This document shows, piece by piece, positions 38,889 through 50,005 of a stretch of DNA of 64,000 bases. This stretch comes from Zonotrichia leucophrys gambelii (taxonomy: Eukaryota; Chordata; Aves; Passeriformes; Passerellidae), in assembly GCF_028769735.1 (NCBI RefSeq), contig NC_088170.1, forward strand, positions 44,932,585 through 44,996,584, in the 5' to 3' direction. Both the position numbers and the translations under genes were made by a program. Under the pieces are notes generated by a model. The model was given only the letters and a program-made list of their open reading frames with translations. It was not told where the DNA came from and did not search any database. The first letter of the stretch is position 1, and every line of letters begins with the position of its first letter.

Positions 38889-41800
38889 TAGGCTGGCAAG
38901 ACTTTTTAAATAATACATTACTTCTCATGTCACAATAAATAAACCAAAGAGCTAGGGCATCTCATTTAGAAAGCATAATAAAGCATATATTTTGTTTTCC
39001 TGTCAACAAGTGAAGAAGCTATATCCTAATAAAAGATTCAATGACACCTAAAATATCTTATCTACATGTACTTGAAACAAGTTTCCTTCTAATTCTTGAG
39101 ACTGTTCTTAGTTCTTTTTTCTAGTTCTGTCTCCTAAGCTAAATGAAAGTCAAAATAATCCAGTTAGCTATTAACAAGACCAGCATCGTAAGTGACTTCA
39201 TTTTTAAGTCAACTAGTTATGACAATGTCAAGCATCACAAACAAAAGAACACACTAATATTCTCCTTGGAAATCAGAAAAAAATATCAAACCCCAGAATT
39301 CATTATCTTTCTCCTGGGGCACTCAGTGTTAATGTATCTGCCAATCATTTGAAAACTATGACCACTATACAGTCTCCCAGGGCAAATTTTTAATTTATAT
39401 GCAATTATATTACAGACGTACTTTCCATATCTTACATAAATAAGTTGCTAATATCTCCCAAGATTTTTAACAAATTATAGAAAGACTCTTTTATTAATAA
39501 TTCTGTTATAATTTAATGGTTCTACTTGTCATCAGGTCATAGTTTTTGCTGCATTCCCTCAGGGAGCCAATGCTGTACAAATTCTAAGTAAATTAGTTTA
39601 AATGAAAACAAATTAACAGTGAATCATGCAAGCTGACCTTTACCTATTAGTTGTAATGCAAGATTATTATCTGTAAGTCAGTAAATACTGCAGGATAAAT
39701 GATTCATTTAAGCTTTATTCCCATTAATGAGAAGTGAATTTTAATTCAGTGAAATATCCTTGGTGGATTTCATTGTATGAATATTGTGAGTAGAAAGGAG
39801 ACGTATGAAAGTCAAGGAGGGGAGGAGGAGATATCCTAGAAAGGGTGGAAGAGATATAGGGCAGAACAAAACCCCTGGACTCAAGCTTGCACAGGCCTAT
39901 AAAGACTTGGGGGACACAAATACATCAAGCTTCTATTCATCAACAATAAGTGATCTGTTGCAACAAATCAGATTAGTTAGCCAGGCACTTTGTGGATACT
40001 CTGTCAAAAATGGCAAATGCTAAAAACCAGGCATTTCTGCCTTTGAAATATGCCCCTAGAAGCTGCAGGATGCAGATGTGGCAGACAGTCAGTGTGGCCA
40101 AGTGCTTTTTTGGTTAACTTCCATCCAGGGAACTGTGCTTCTGGATGAGAATAACAGCTACCAGAGGTACCTGAAAAATACAGGAAGATTTTAGCTACTG
40201 GATATATAGGGGTTTTTGCAAAGAAAATAGACATGTTGTGTGAAGATGGTAAGTATGCTTGTAATAGACATGGAGAAAAGAAAGGCTCAATGAAAAAGTA
40301 ATCCATGCTTGCTACAGTTCATTAATGTTTTATGTCAATAGGATTATGGTATGGTGGGTAAGACATGGTGAGGAAGCAAGTGGAATGAACTGGGGTTTGA
40401 CTAGAAAGCAAAAACTGCTCAGTACCTCTGGATGGAAGATTGTGGCACAGCAAAAAATTTGGGCCACCTTTTTCATGTCCAGTCTTACTGTGCAAAGAGG
40501 ATAAGGACTTCACTCTTTCCACTCAGATAAGTTAGAAAATCTACTAGTTCTGTGGAACATTAGTTTTTGAGGTTTTGTGCTTGTATAGTGCTCTCTGCAA
40601 GACCTGATTATGAGGAAGGTCCATAGGTGTCATGATAAATAATAAACAAAGGGTAATATCAGAAAAAATGGTGATAATATAATACCAAACAGATATTTTC
40701 TTCAAGGATTCAGGAGAGAATGTAAATTCATACTGTCAGTAGAGAGGGCTGTTTTTCTTAACAAATAACTCTGCTGTAATAAAAACTTGCCAGGTAAATT
40801 TTCTTCTGTGCTCCTTGATGGGCTGTTGTAATCTATTACACTCACAATTCTGACTAAACTTAGGATGTTCTGAGACAGCCCATCTGTTATTCAAACACAC
40901 TTAAGGCTTCCTTTTCAGTGATTTTTGATATTTGATTGATAGGTATTTGATTTCTTGCAAGGTGTTCCCCAAAATGTGGTAGGGCAGAGTTCTTAAAAAT
41001 AAATCAAAAAGTTATTTGTTTAATTTTTCTGGTCTATGCATTTTTTCTGCCAGTATAGTCAGCACAACCTTATCTCAGTCTAGCTGTCTATACTCCAGCC
41101 ATTTTCTATGGATATTTTTCCATGGAAATTTCCATTATATTTTTCATCTTCAGCTGATGATGACTGTTCTATTTTTCATCTGGTGCTGTCTTTTTCTAAT
41201 TTGATTCATACTCCTAGGCTCCAAAGATCTTTTAAGATCTCTTGCTCACTACACTACACAACTGTCAATAGTCAATTATGGTATTCCTGAAAAATTAGTA
41301 CTGCTTAACCTGATCATATTTCCATGTTGAACTATTTTTAGCTTTTCCAAGTCTCCAAGAAAACTTGCTGTGAATTAGCACATCAGACTCCAGGTCTAAA
41401 GAAAACTATTTACCAGACTAGACCACAAGGGAGCAGCTATTTAAATCACCTTCTGCTTAATAATTGAGAGGTTTGAGTTTATGCCATGGCAAGACATTCA
41501 CATAGTTCCTCATGTGCTCTGAAGGTGTTAACAATAGGTAGGCACTTCAATGCCAGAAGCCTTACAAAGGTCTTGTGTATGTCCAGACCACCTAACTGGG
41601 GCTATGCAGCCTCTTCAGCTGTGCTTCTTAGAGCAGAGAAGTGCACTAATATATTTATGTTCATTCACAAATATGCACGTGACATTTATATGATGTATGC
41701 AAAATAGGTACCTTATAAAAATTATTCAGAAAAGTATATCTGAATGGCAGGAATTTGGTCATAAGATTTAGACCTGACCCCTCAAACACAGAAAGCACCA

Positions 41801-43051
41801 GTGTTTGTTTTGTCCTTTGTGAATTTTGTGCATGGAATAATTTGGACAGCCTGGGAGTTGCCTATTCTTAGACCTGGGATTCATTAACAGAAAGCATTTC
41901 TAGTAGAAGAAACAGATCCAGGCTTTTGATGTTTAGCATGTCAGCTATCAAGTCTACACGTGGCTATTTAACACTCATTATTTGCTTTCAGCTGCTACAA
42001 TATGAAAACAGAGATATGAAGGTCTGTCAGAGTTCTGCCCTTGCCTCATTTAACTTTACCAAGTCATGGGACAAAGTAATTGAAATTTTACTGTGTAGTA
42101 ATTTTTATGTGCTGCAAGTTAGTGGCAAACACAATTTCATAGTTCCTGACACTCCATGAAAACCAAAGAGAATAGATTTTTCCAAAAACCCAAATATTTT
42201 CATGTTAGACAAATCAAGTCACTACCTGATTCATGTCAGTCTAAGACACTGCAGTGAGATATTTTCCAAGATTATTTAGCAAACTCTGAGAGATAGGACT
42301 TATTTTTTCCTCCTGTGATTGCATTAATTTCTGTGTCATTTCTTTACTCTAAAAAAATCTGACCTCAGTGTTATTGTTCCTGGATTGCATGATATGAAAC
42401 AAATATAATACAAATAAACCAGTTTATTAACAGTTGATCTTTATCAACATACTTCAAGCTTTTCTAAAGTGATACTAAATGACAGCAGGAAGATTTAAAG
42501 AATAAAACTAAAAACATTTGGGGCTTAAAGCCGGTGTTAAGAGCCATGAAACTAGGGAATGTGACTTTATCTCACTCATTCCCATTTCTTCCTAGGAAAG
42601 AAATTATTTACCTTAGAAATTTATGAATGGTAACTACAACATTATTTCTTTAGTTATACTAATATACCTCTGAATGATGCAGTCTATATTTGCATGAGTT
42701 AAACTAAGGAAAAAAGTAAAACTCAAAAGTAATTGTTAATTAATTTTAAGAATTTTCATGCTAACAATACAGAGCTATACGAGAAAATAACTATTTTCTC
42801 AATCTGAATTCATATCTACAGGTATAAAACTGCATTAGTAATCTTGTCTGCAATGATTACACTGACAGTGCAGAGAAAATTGTCTTTTTCCTTTTTGTCA
42901 GTCTAAAGCTTTAATGAGTTTATGTCAGAAGATTGTAAATAAATGGCAGACAATGAGGGGTTATGGAAATAAAAAAGACAGTTTTATGGCAGTTTTCATT
43001 TTTTTTCAAACTTTTATTCTAATTTTATATTTTCTATTTCATATTATCTTT

Positions 43052-43120
43052 GAATATGAAAGGGGCCCTCAAAGATCATCTAGTTTCAATCCCTCTGGTG
43101 TGGCAGGGACATCTTTGGGT
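43052..43120 (-). repeat. CR1 LINE 3' end, antisense
   Basis: On the plus strand this reads GAAAGGGGCCCTCAAAGATC, ATCTAGTTTCAATCCCTC and GTGTGGCAGGGACATCTTTG, which is the reverse complement of the CR1 terminal region just before the 8-base tail repeat. The element is therefore on the minus strand, with its 3' end at the low coordinate and its truncated 5' end near 43120-43140. It is short and diverged. Confidence 0.7.
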
Positions 43121-43149
43121 GGTTGCATGCAGAATGTAGTCATCAATAA

Positions 43150-43636
43150 CTAGGGATCCCAGTGGACATCATAGACAAGTGGTGTCCCTTAGGGGTCTTT
43201 ACTGGGACAAGTGCTATTTAATTCCTTCATCATTGACAGAGGTAAAAGGATCCCTCAGCAAATCTGCAGATGACACCAAGCTGAGAGGTGCAGTTGACAC
43301 ACCTGAAGGATGGGATGCCATCCAGAGGGACCTGGACAAGCTCAAGAAGTGAGCCTATGGGAATGCCATGAGTTTCAATAGAACCAAGGGCAAGGTGCTG
43401 CAGCTGGGTCAGGGCAACCCCTGTATCACCACAGGCTGGGAGATGAACAGATGCAGAGCAGCCCTGCCAAGAAGGACCTGGGGTGCATGAGAGGCTGCAC
43501 TGAGCAGGCAAAGTGCCCTCCCAGCCCAGAGAGCCAATTGCATCCTGGGCTGCATCAAGAGCAGCGTGGCCAGCTGGTCAAGGGAGGGGATTCTGCCCCT
43601 GCTCCACTCTGGTGAGACCCACCTGGAACTGCATAT
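43150..43636 (+). pseudogene. CR1 LINE ORF2 fragment (C-terminal reverse transcriptase), dead
   Basis: This is the C-terminal part of the CR1 ORF2 reverse transcriptase in sense orientation, 5'-truncated. Visible landmarks in translation: GVPQG-like region near 43180 (broken), SADDTKL at about 43266-43286 where CR1 has the catalytic FADDTKL box, then [16 protein letters not shown], a degraded FNRTKGKVLQLG, the AEKDLG equivalent near 43470, ANCILGCIKSSVAS, and a degenerate LxxALVRPHLE at about 43600-43636. A stop follows shortly after the DLDKLKK words, and frame changes occur later, so it cannot make enzyme. The first residue of the catalytic box is Ser rather than Phe. Overlapping 60-90-codon frames on the minus strand here are artefacts of this repeat. 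Confidence 0.9.
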
Positions 43637-43787
43637 CAAAAGGATGTAACAGAATTTTTAGCAATGTATTCAGTTTAAAAAAAAGTATTAATAATTGTAA
43701 ACACTAGAGGCCTTGAAAAAATATATCCATGAAGATATATTACAGAATCTACATCACTGAAGATTTAAAAAATTCATCAAGATATAT
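43637..43787. other. AT-rich DNA inside the CR1 locus
   Basis: CR1 similarity stops at 43636, just after the HLE words of the reverse transcriptase, and resumes near 43788 in the 3' untranslated region. About 400 bases of expected CR1 are missing and this AT-rich stretch, with no CR1 words, lies in their place. It contains two similar words, ATATATCCATGAAGATATAT and TTCATCAAGATATATCC. It may be a deletion with filler, or the two CR1 pieces may come from separate insertions. Confidence 0.5.
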
Positions 43788-43873
43788 CCTGAGCTGCCTG
43801 ATCTAGCTTCAGAGTTTGACCTGCTTTCAGCCTGTGTTAGAGTTGGAGTACCTTAGAAATTCCTTCCACTCCA
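43788..43873 (+). repeat. CR1 LINE 3' end, sense
   Basis: CCTGAGCTGCCTGATCTAGC, TTGACCTGCTTTCAGC and GTTGGAGTACCTTAGAAATT then CCTTCCACTCC match in order the CR1 terminal region (consensus words from memory: GCAACCTGATCTAG, GGGTTGGACTAGATGACC, CCCTTCCAACC). It is on the same strand as the reverse-transcriptase fragment upstream and probably belongs to the same insertion. The terminal 8-base repeats have decayed. Confidence 0.7.
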
Positions 43874-44287
43874 GGACATAAAACAAATGTCATCCTTTAT
43901 CTCATATCTGTTCTGGTTTGCCAAACTCATTCTTGAAGACTGAGATCCCAAAGTTCAACTACAATTAGCAAACTCAGTATAGCACCTGGTACTTGTGAGA
44001 TTTGCCCATTCCTCCATGTATGTACCTAGTGAGAAAATAGTTTTATTCTTAAAGTCTCTGAATGTATGTGGGTATATCAAAAAATGTTTAGAACAGCAGA
44101 TTTGAGTCAATGTGTTTTATGCAACTTCCGAGCTTCTTGTGCCTAGAACTGTTAGGAAAATATAAATGAGTCTGTTGTCTGATGTGCAACTAAGAATAAT
44201 CTCTTTTTTATATATTATACACATGCTATCACTTGATACTAGAGAGCTGCAGCAATAAAATATGATTATCATAGTATGCACAACAGG

Positions 44288-44330
44288 TAGTTATACAATT
44301 TAGTTATACAATAACAGTTAGTTATACAAT
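44288..44330. repeat. Three short direct repeats TAGTTATACAAT
   Basis: The 12-base word occurs at 44288, 44301 and 44319, spaced by 13 and 18 bases. It borders an extremely AT-rich stretch running to 44480 that includes a 10-bp inverted repeat ATTTAAATTA/TAATTTAAAT (44356-44365 and 44385-44394). Confidence 0.8.
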
Positions 44331-45403
44331 ATAGAAATTTCAGCATTTGGATACTATTTAAATTAAATTTAATCATTATTTTAATAATTTAAATTATACT
44401 GTCATTGTATATATTATACATCTATATTATTTTTATATTTTATTATAACATTACATAGTTTTTATGATACTATACTAAGACCATTTAATCTGAAAACCTA
44501 GTCCAGCTGGCTATCAACTGATGTACAGTCACAAAGAGAAGTACAGAGCTGAAGATTTCACATGGAGAACAAAGCTTGAGTGTAAATACCAGGCAGTAAT
44601 TTTTTTAATCTCTGTGGGAAGAAATTTAGGGTGTATGCATCTGAGAATCCCCTGGGGACTGGTGTGACACTGGTGTCGGCTATGAGTCACAGAAGCTTGG
44701 AAAACCTTTTTGAAATGCTAAAGCTCTTTAATACTGCAGAGTTCTCAAAACTATTAACTGCAGAGAACATAATTAAAGATGCATACTGTTACTCTAAAAT
44801 ATGCCCAGCTCTTCTAGATGCTCTAAATGTGAGACTGCGAGCAAGCATATTTTAAAGTGATAGGTTAAAAAAAATAAAATTCAACTATTATCCATGCACA
44901 TTCCAAGTTAAACTGTTTTACTGAATTACCAAAATTCTTAATCCTACATCAATATACCATTAAAAATGCAGTTTGCTTTATTTTTCCTCCAGTATTTCTT
45001 CTCCAACTATACTGCTTGAAGCATATGGTTCTGTCAGCAAGAGCAAAAGTGTGGGTTCAGTCCTCACCTATTGCTGAGAATAAATAATACCTTAGCTAAA
45101 ACCAAAAGTAAATAATCTCCACTAGAGGAGAAGACAGTACAACATATTCAAAATATCTGACATTGTTTAGAAATTGTTGGGAAGGGCTTTAAATGGAACC
45201 CAGGTCATTGACCTCTGCCATTTTCATCACAAAATACAGAGACCTTTGGAAGAAAAACCTTGTAACCAACAAAATCTTATGCTTATTAAAAGGTTTAAAT
45301 TACTGCCCTTGCATTAGGGATGAACACCATCCCCAAAGTAAAAGCAGCCTAAAAATGGTAGAAAGGGTGGGATTCTTAGCTCACAAGCTATTGTTTAAAT
45401 AGT

Positions 45404-45500
45404 TATATATTTGTATTTATATAATATATATTCTATAAATAAAGCTGAATATAAATAAAGAATATAAATAAATATATATTCTATATATTAATTCTACTAA
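45404..45500. repeat. AT-rich low-complexity tract
   Basis: Irregular repeats of ATATAAATAAA and TATATATTCTATA with almost no G or C. Two copies of ATATATATTCTATA-like words lie about 55 bases apart, so part may have arisen by duplication. Confidence 0.75.
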
Positions 45501-47149
45501 TTAAGCTGTAAAAAAGCATTGTAATGTGACACTCAGTTCAGATGTTAAAGAGAGAAAAAGCCCTTGATAAGCTGCACTCTCCAGGCATCTGCTGGTTGAT
45601 ATTAGGAATAATGTCCTGATGTTCCCTCACTGATGATAGGGAGAGTTGTCTCATGCCTCTCACGGTCTTGGAGGTAAGTTGTACATGATTACAGGGGAAA
45701 GTGTCCTGCTCTAAATTCTGGTGATGAAGCACTGGGCTGAGTGACATGTTCCTGATCACTCCCAAACTACATGATTTACTACCCTTTTCTACAGCTCTTT
45801 TCACAGTCCAGTTTCTTCATCTTTACCATCAGCTATTCCTATTTACTCTTTCCCCAGGGATCTCAGTTTTGCTGACTTTTTACACCTTCTTGTTATTCAT
45901 GATGTGGTTGCCCTGGAAAATTCCACCTTGGTCAGCAGTTCTGTAAGGTAGTGCCTCTTTTTATTCATAGTTTTTCATTTCTGCCATTTCTCATGTTGTT
46001 GTCATCTTAGTTTAGTAAGTCTTGGCCAGTTGCATTTACTCTTCTACATCTACTCCTTTGCTATTTGTTACACCTGTATTTTCACCTGCTGTTCCCTTCT
46101 TAGTGCAGTTCAGGATATTTTTTTTTTTTTGGATACTCCAAAACAAGTAACAGCCCATAAACTCTGCTTGTTTATCTTGCCTTTAATCTGCCCTAGACAA
46201 ATACTTGTCTTTAGAAGAGGACTCAGAACATAAAATGCTACTGTAACCCAGAAATGCTACTTACTGCCTTTTGATCAACTTATGTTGCAAAGTAAGGGAA
46301 AATAAATATAACAATGACTCCAAGAGACCATGTCTATTATTGATGAGGGCACTTCTGAATTACCATCCTGTAGCAAAAACATTTTTTTTTCCTCTAAGAG
46401 TCCTTCCAGTTTTTAAGGAAGGAGATGGTGTGCACTGGCTGATATGTATTGAATGAGCGAGAGAGTGCTGACAGAGCAAAAATGGCATAGTCTGTGAGCA
46501 GATGGAATAAAGCAATTAATAGCTATGTCTACTTTCACTGACTGTTCTGGAGATACAAATAAGGTAATATTAAATGAGTGAGAGAAAAAGAGACAGGCCT
46601 TACATGTACATCTGCCGGCAGTCATCAGTGAAAAGGAGTAAAAATAAACACAGATTGTTTTAGCCAATACTGCCATTAACGTCCAAGGCCCTCAGTAGAT
46701 CAGACTGGGCCAAATTCATCTTTGTTCCCTGGCTCTTGGCAGCATCTACTTCCAGACATTGGATGGAGTTTCAGATGGCCTAAACATGGATCTTTCAATT
46801 GGTTCTGGAAGAGACATAGTGATTTATAACTGTTGAAATCCATCCTTGTGTGTTTGCAAAGGATGTAAACCAGAGCAGAGACAGATCCATTGATTTTTCC
46901 TCTCACTTCCTTGTCAATGTTTTCTGCTTTGTAGTGCTTAACATTTTCTCTTCAGTTCTTACAGATATCACCTGCACCAATTTTAGTCACTCCAGAGGTA
47001 TAACAGCTTCCAAATAAGTACATAGCTAAATAATTCATTTAACACTTTCTTTCTAATCAGAGAAATAAGAATAACAAATTGAATAATAAAGAGTAAAAAA
47101 TGCTAATATTAGTGCATTGTGTAAGAATTTACTTATATTTTGCTTTACA

Positions 47150-47180
47150 TTTTAGAATACAGTGAAGCTGTATTCTAAAA
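47150..47180. repeat. Perfect 13-bp stem, 5-base loop hairpin
   Basis: TTTTAGAATACAG (47150-47162), loop TGAAG, and the exact complement CTGTATTCTAAAA (47168-47180). Pairing does not extend beyond the 13-bp stem, so it is too short for a canonical microRNA precursor. The loop and stem are not followed by a T run that would suggest a Pol III terminator. Confidence 0.9.
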
Positions 47181-49877
47181 ATACGTAGATTAAATACTAC
47201 TATAATGACTTTGATACTATAAATAATGATTACTCATTTTAGAAGCCCTTGAATGAACTAAGTTTTATTTCTAAACTGTATGAATGACCCGCCTTTTTTA
47301 TATATCAGATCATTAGTGGAGATTTATACAAATAATATGGTGATTTATTATGGTTTTCTAAGACCTCTGGTTGTAGTTTATGCCTGATTTCAAGCATGAC
47401 TGTTGCCAATGTTTTGCTTGAACTAAATAATTTATCGTTAGAAAGAAAAAGATTGACAAACTAGATGCTGTACTCTGTAAAAATTGATCTGGTGGTGGTA
47501 GATCAGAAAAAAAAGTCTTAAAAATTCTTTCCTTAATAAGGCAATATTTGCATTATGTACAACAAATAATATGGAAGATGTTACACAATGTGCATGAAAA
47601 GGAATTACAGTCATCAGCAAACTAATTTCGAACTTGTTTTGTGCATCATTAATTTAATATTACTAGAAAATCTATACAATATTTGATATGCACTTAAGAT
47701 TACATTGATCAATTTCTTCAGTCAGTTACAGAGACATGTCTTAGAAGATTTCTGTTTGCATCACTATTTAACATCTCTTTAACTTCTTTTTGCATGAAAC
47801 AGTCAATGGAATGCAGTGTAACTTAAACAAAAATTCTATGAACATCAAATATTTGCACTGTATGGAAAAACTGGAGGATTGATTTGCTGATAAAAGGATT
47901 TTCTATATGTCATTGTAATACTGCAAAACTGGTCACTTCAAGAAGACGTATTTTCCATGCTTATACTGTTTTAGAAAAAAAAAAACCAGTACTGAATCAT
48001 TTACGGTAATGTTGCTGGTATAAAATAGCAATGCTTTATAATTTTGGGTCATTCTCTAAGTAAGGGAAACATTCCATGAATTCTAGTTTTTTTTGTTCAA
48101 ATATTTTAATATTTATTCCTCCTGTAGATTAGCACTTAAATAGTGTCAGAAATAATAAACTCATTGGAGATGCAGCATCACTTAATGCTAATAGTCAGAG
48201 AAAGTATTCATAGCCCTTTGCTGCTTTAATCTGCTGAATTCTCTGAAATCTTGTGTCCTGTCCTGTGATGCTGCAGCTTCTAGTTAAAGCAACTTGGAGT
48301 AGGCACTTCCAGGTGTCATACCTGTCCTTTCCCTTCAACACCCAGAATGACTGAGAAAGCCAAAGCATTCTCAGAAGAACTTATCACATTTCAGATATAT
48401 AAAGGCCCTGTTCCTGGTCAGGCTTATATTCCTTTCTTAAGATTGTGAACAAAATTTTGTATGATCCTGAGAGATAAGTTTCATCAACAGACATCTTTTC
48501 ATGGCTCTAGGAGAAGGAAAAAACTTGATTTCATTTAGCAGTTTTGGCAATGCTGTAAAAACCCCTTCCATACACAGAGGGCCTGCTCTATGACTTAGTA
48601 TTGCTTACTTCCAAAATAGGCACTACTTTCACTAGGTCAAGTGGCACCATTTGATAAAATATCAATTTTTCAAACACTTGCATTGGGAAATCTATCCTCC
48701 TTTTCTAACTTCCCAGAGCAGTCTTTTCCTTGGCCTAATTTTCAACTCATCCTTACATTTATAGATTTTTCTAGTGCTGTTACTTTCTGCTCAACATTTT
48801 CATAGCTGCTGAATGGAGTAATATTAAAGGATAGGTCACCCTGCATAGCTGTCTGTAAGGAACATTTCAAGACAGGGTTGGATGCATTTCTTTTCTATTT
48901 CCAGCCAATTACTTAATCAACATACCTACTATAGAAAAATAATGTGCAAAGTAAAATGGGGCATGCTATAATATCTCACTGTTTTTAAAACCCCTATATG
49001 TCATTTCATAGCATTTTAATTTTTTCATGCTTTGTAATCACTACTTTCTTGACACCCACTGTACATTGACTAATACAATCACTAAAAATCCATCTCAGAA
49101 TTTCCTAATAATGTCTAAATTTATTTGCAATCTATGTCTGAATAATTAAAATTAAAATATTGCCTGGTCTGCATTCTTAACCAATACTTGCATGTGGAAA
49201 ATATCAGTAATGCAAAAAGAAATGTTTAATTTCAGTATTTCATTTTCTGTTGTGTTGTTAACTGTAGCATTATTAATAACACTAAAGTTACTTAAATAAA
49301 TATTTTATTATTTTACCAGGAAGGTAAAATTTATACATCTATATACAATCAGTAATAGAGAAGTTCTTTGCACCCACATTTAACTGCTGAGCATGCAGAA
49401 TTGTGTGCTTGACGAGCCCAGCTCCTGCCTCAGCATCCATGCAATTCTTCATTTTAATTAGATCTCTTGGCAGAGATGCAGACCAAAAGCTCATAAGTCT
49501 CCTTTGACTGTTTTAGATGAATCAGCCTTGCTGTGATACAGTGCACACCTACACGCTCACATGCTTCTTAGCTGTCTTCACAGGATAGCAGGAATTAAAT
49601 TAAAAAGTCACATGGCCACCTTACACAACAGAAATAATGGAAAGTTTGGCATTTTCACACTTATTTCCACACATATTTCCCTCTTACATCTTCTCAGTGC
49701 TCCAAGTACTTAACTAGGGATTTCTTGCAAGAACTTAATCTGATCCTATGAAAAGTGGAGTGAAAATCACACTAGAGTGGCTCCTATAGCTGTACAGATT
49801 TTATTTAGAAGTAAAGAAATGTGATCCAAGTAATTTCGTCCTGGGAAGTAAAGACTGAATTACCCAAAGTGTGGTGA

Positions 49878-50005
49878 CCCTGTTCCAGCCCATGCTGGTC
49901 CCCTGCTCCAGCATGGGTCCTTCCCGTGGGGTCATTCCTTCAGGAACAGGCTGGTCCAGTGAGGGTCCCCTGTGAGCCGCAGTCGCTACCAGGAGCTGGT
50001 ACTGA
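49878..50005. repeat. GC-rich minisatellite-like repeat remnant
   Basis: A GC-rich island in AT-rich DNA made of related units. CTGCTCCAGCATGGGTCC starts at 49903 and CTGGTCCAGTGAGGGTCC at 49951, a period of 48 bases, with a partial earlier unit at about 49880. CTTCAGGAACAGG follows the first unit. Similar CTGCTCCAGC...GGGTCC units recur in bird genomes from memory. CCCATGCTGG (49889-49898) and CCAGCATGGG (49908-49917) also form a perfect 10-bp stem with a 9-base loop. Confidence 0.65.

Larger units (their letters stand above)
32871..43051. other. Gene-free AT-rich DNA with hairpins
   Basis: No gene or classified dispersed repeat is recognised. A GC-richer patch at about 34640-34870 and another at about 36390-36500 contain only short, overlapping frames. 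A 72-codon frame at 39805-40023 and a 100-codon antisense frame at 40004-40306 have no recognisable signature. Local structures (33394, 34868, 38818) are listed separately. Confidence 0.65.
43874..49877. other. Gene-free AT-rich DNA
   Basis: No gene or dispersed repeat is recognised. Very AT-rich tracts lie at 44340-44480 and 45404-45500. A T run of 13 sits at 46118-46130. The region 48840-48890 has a short word (ACAGGGTTGGATGCATTTC) reminiscent of CR1 but too little to call. The perfect hairpin at 47150 is listed separately. Confidence 0.65.

Noticed and set aside
43230..43707. Several 64-93-codon frames on both strands
   Set aside because: They are produced by the CR1 fragment; the true LINE frame is broken by stops and frame changes.
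47150..47180. MicroRNA precursor
   Set aside because: The stem is only 13 bp and does not extend further; a precursor needs about 22 bp or more of pairing.
48850..48890. Possible CR1 3' remnant (words ACAGGGTTGGATGCATTTC)
   Set aside because: Only one short word matches; no neighbouring CR1 words in the expected order.
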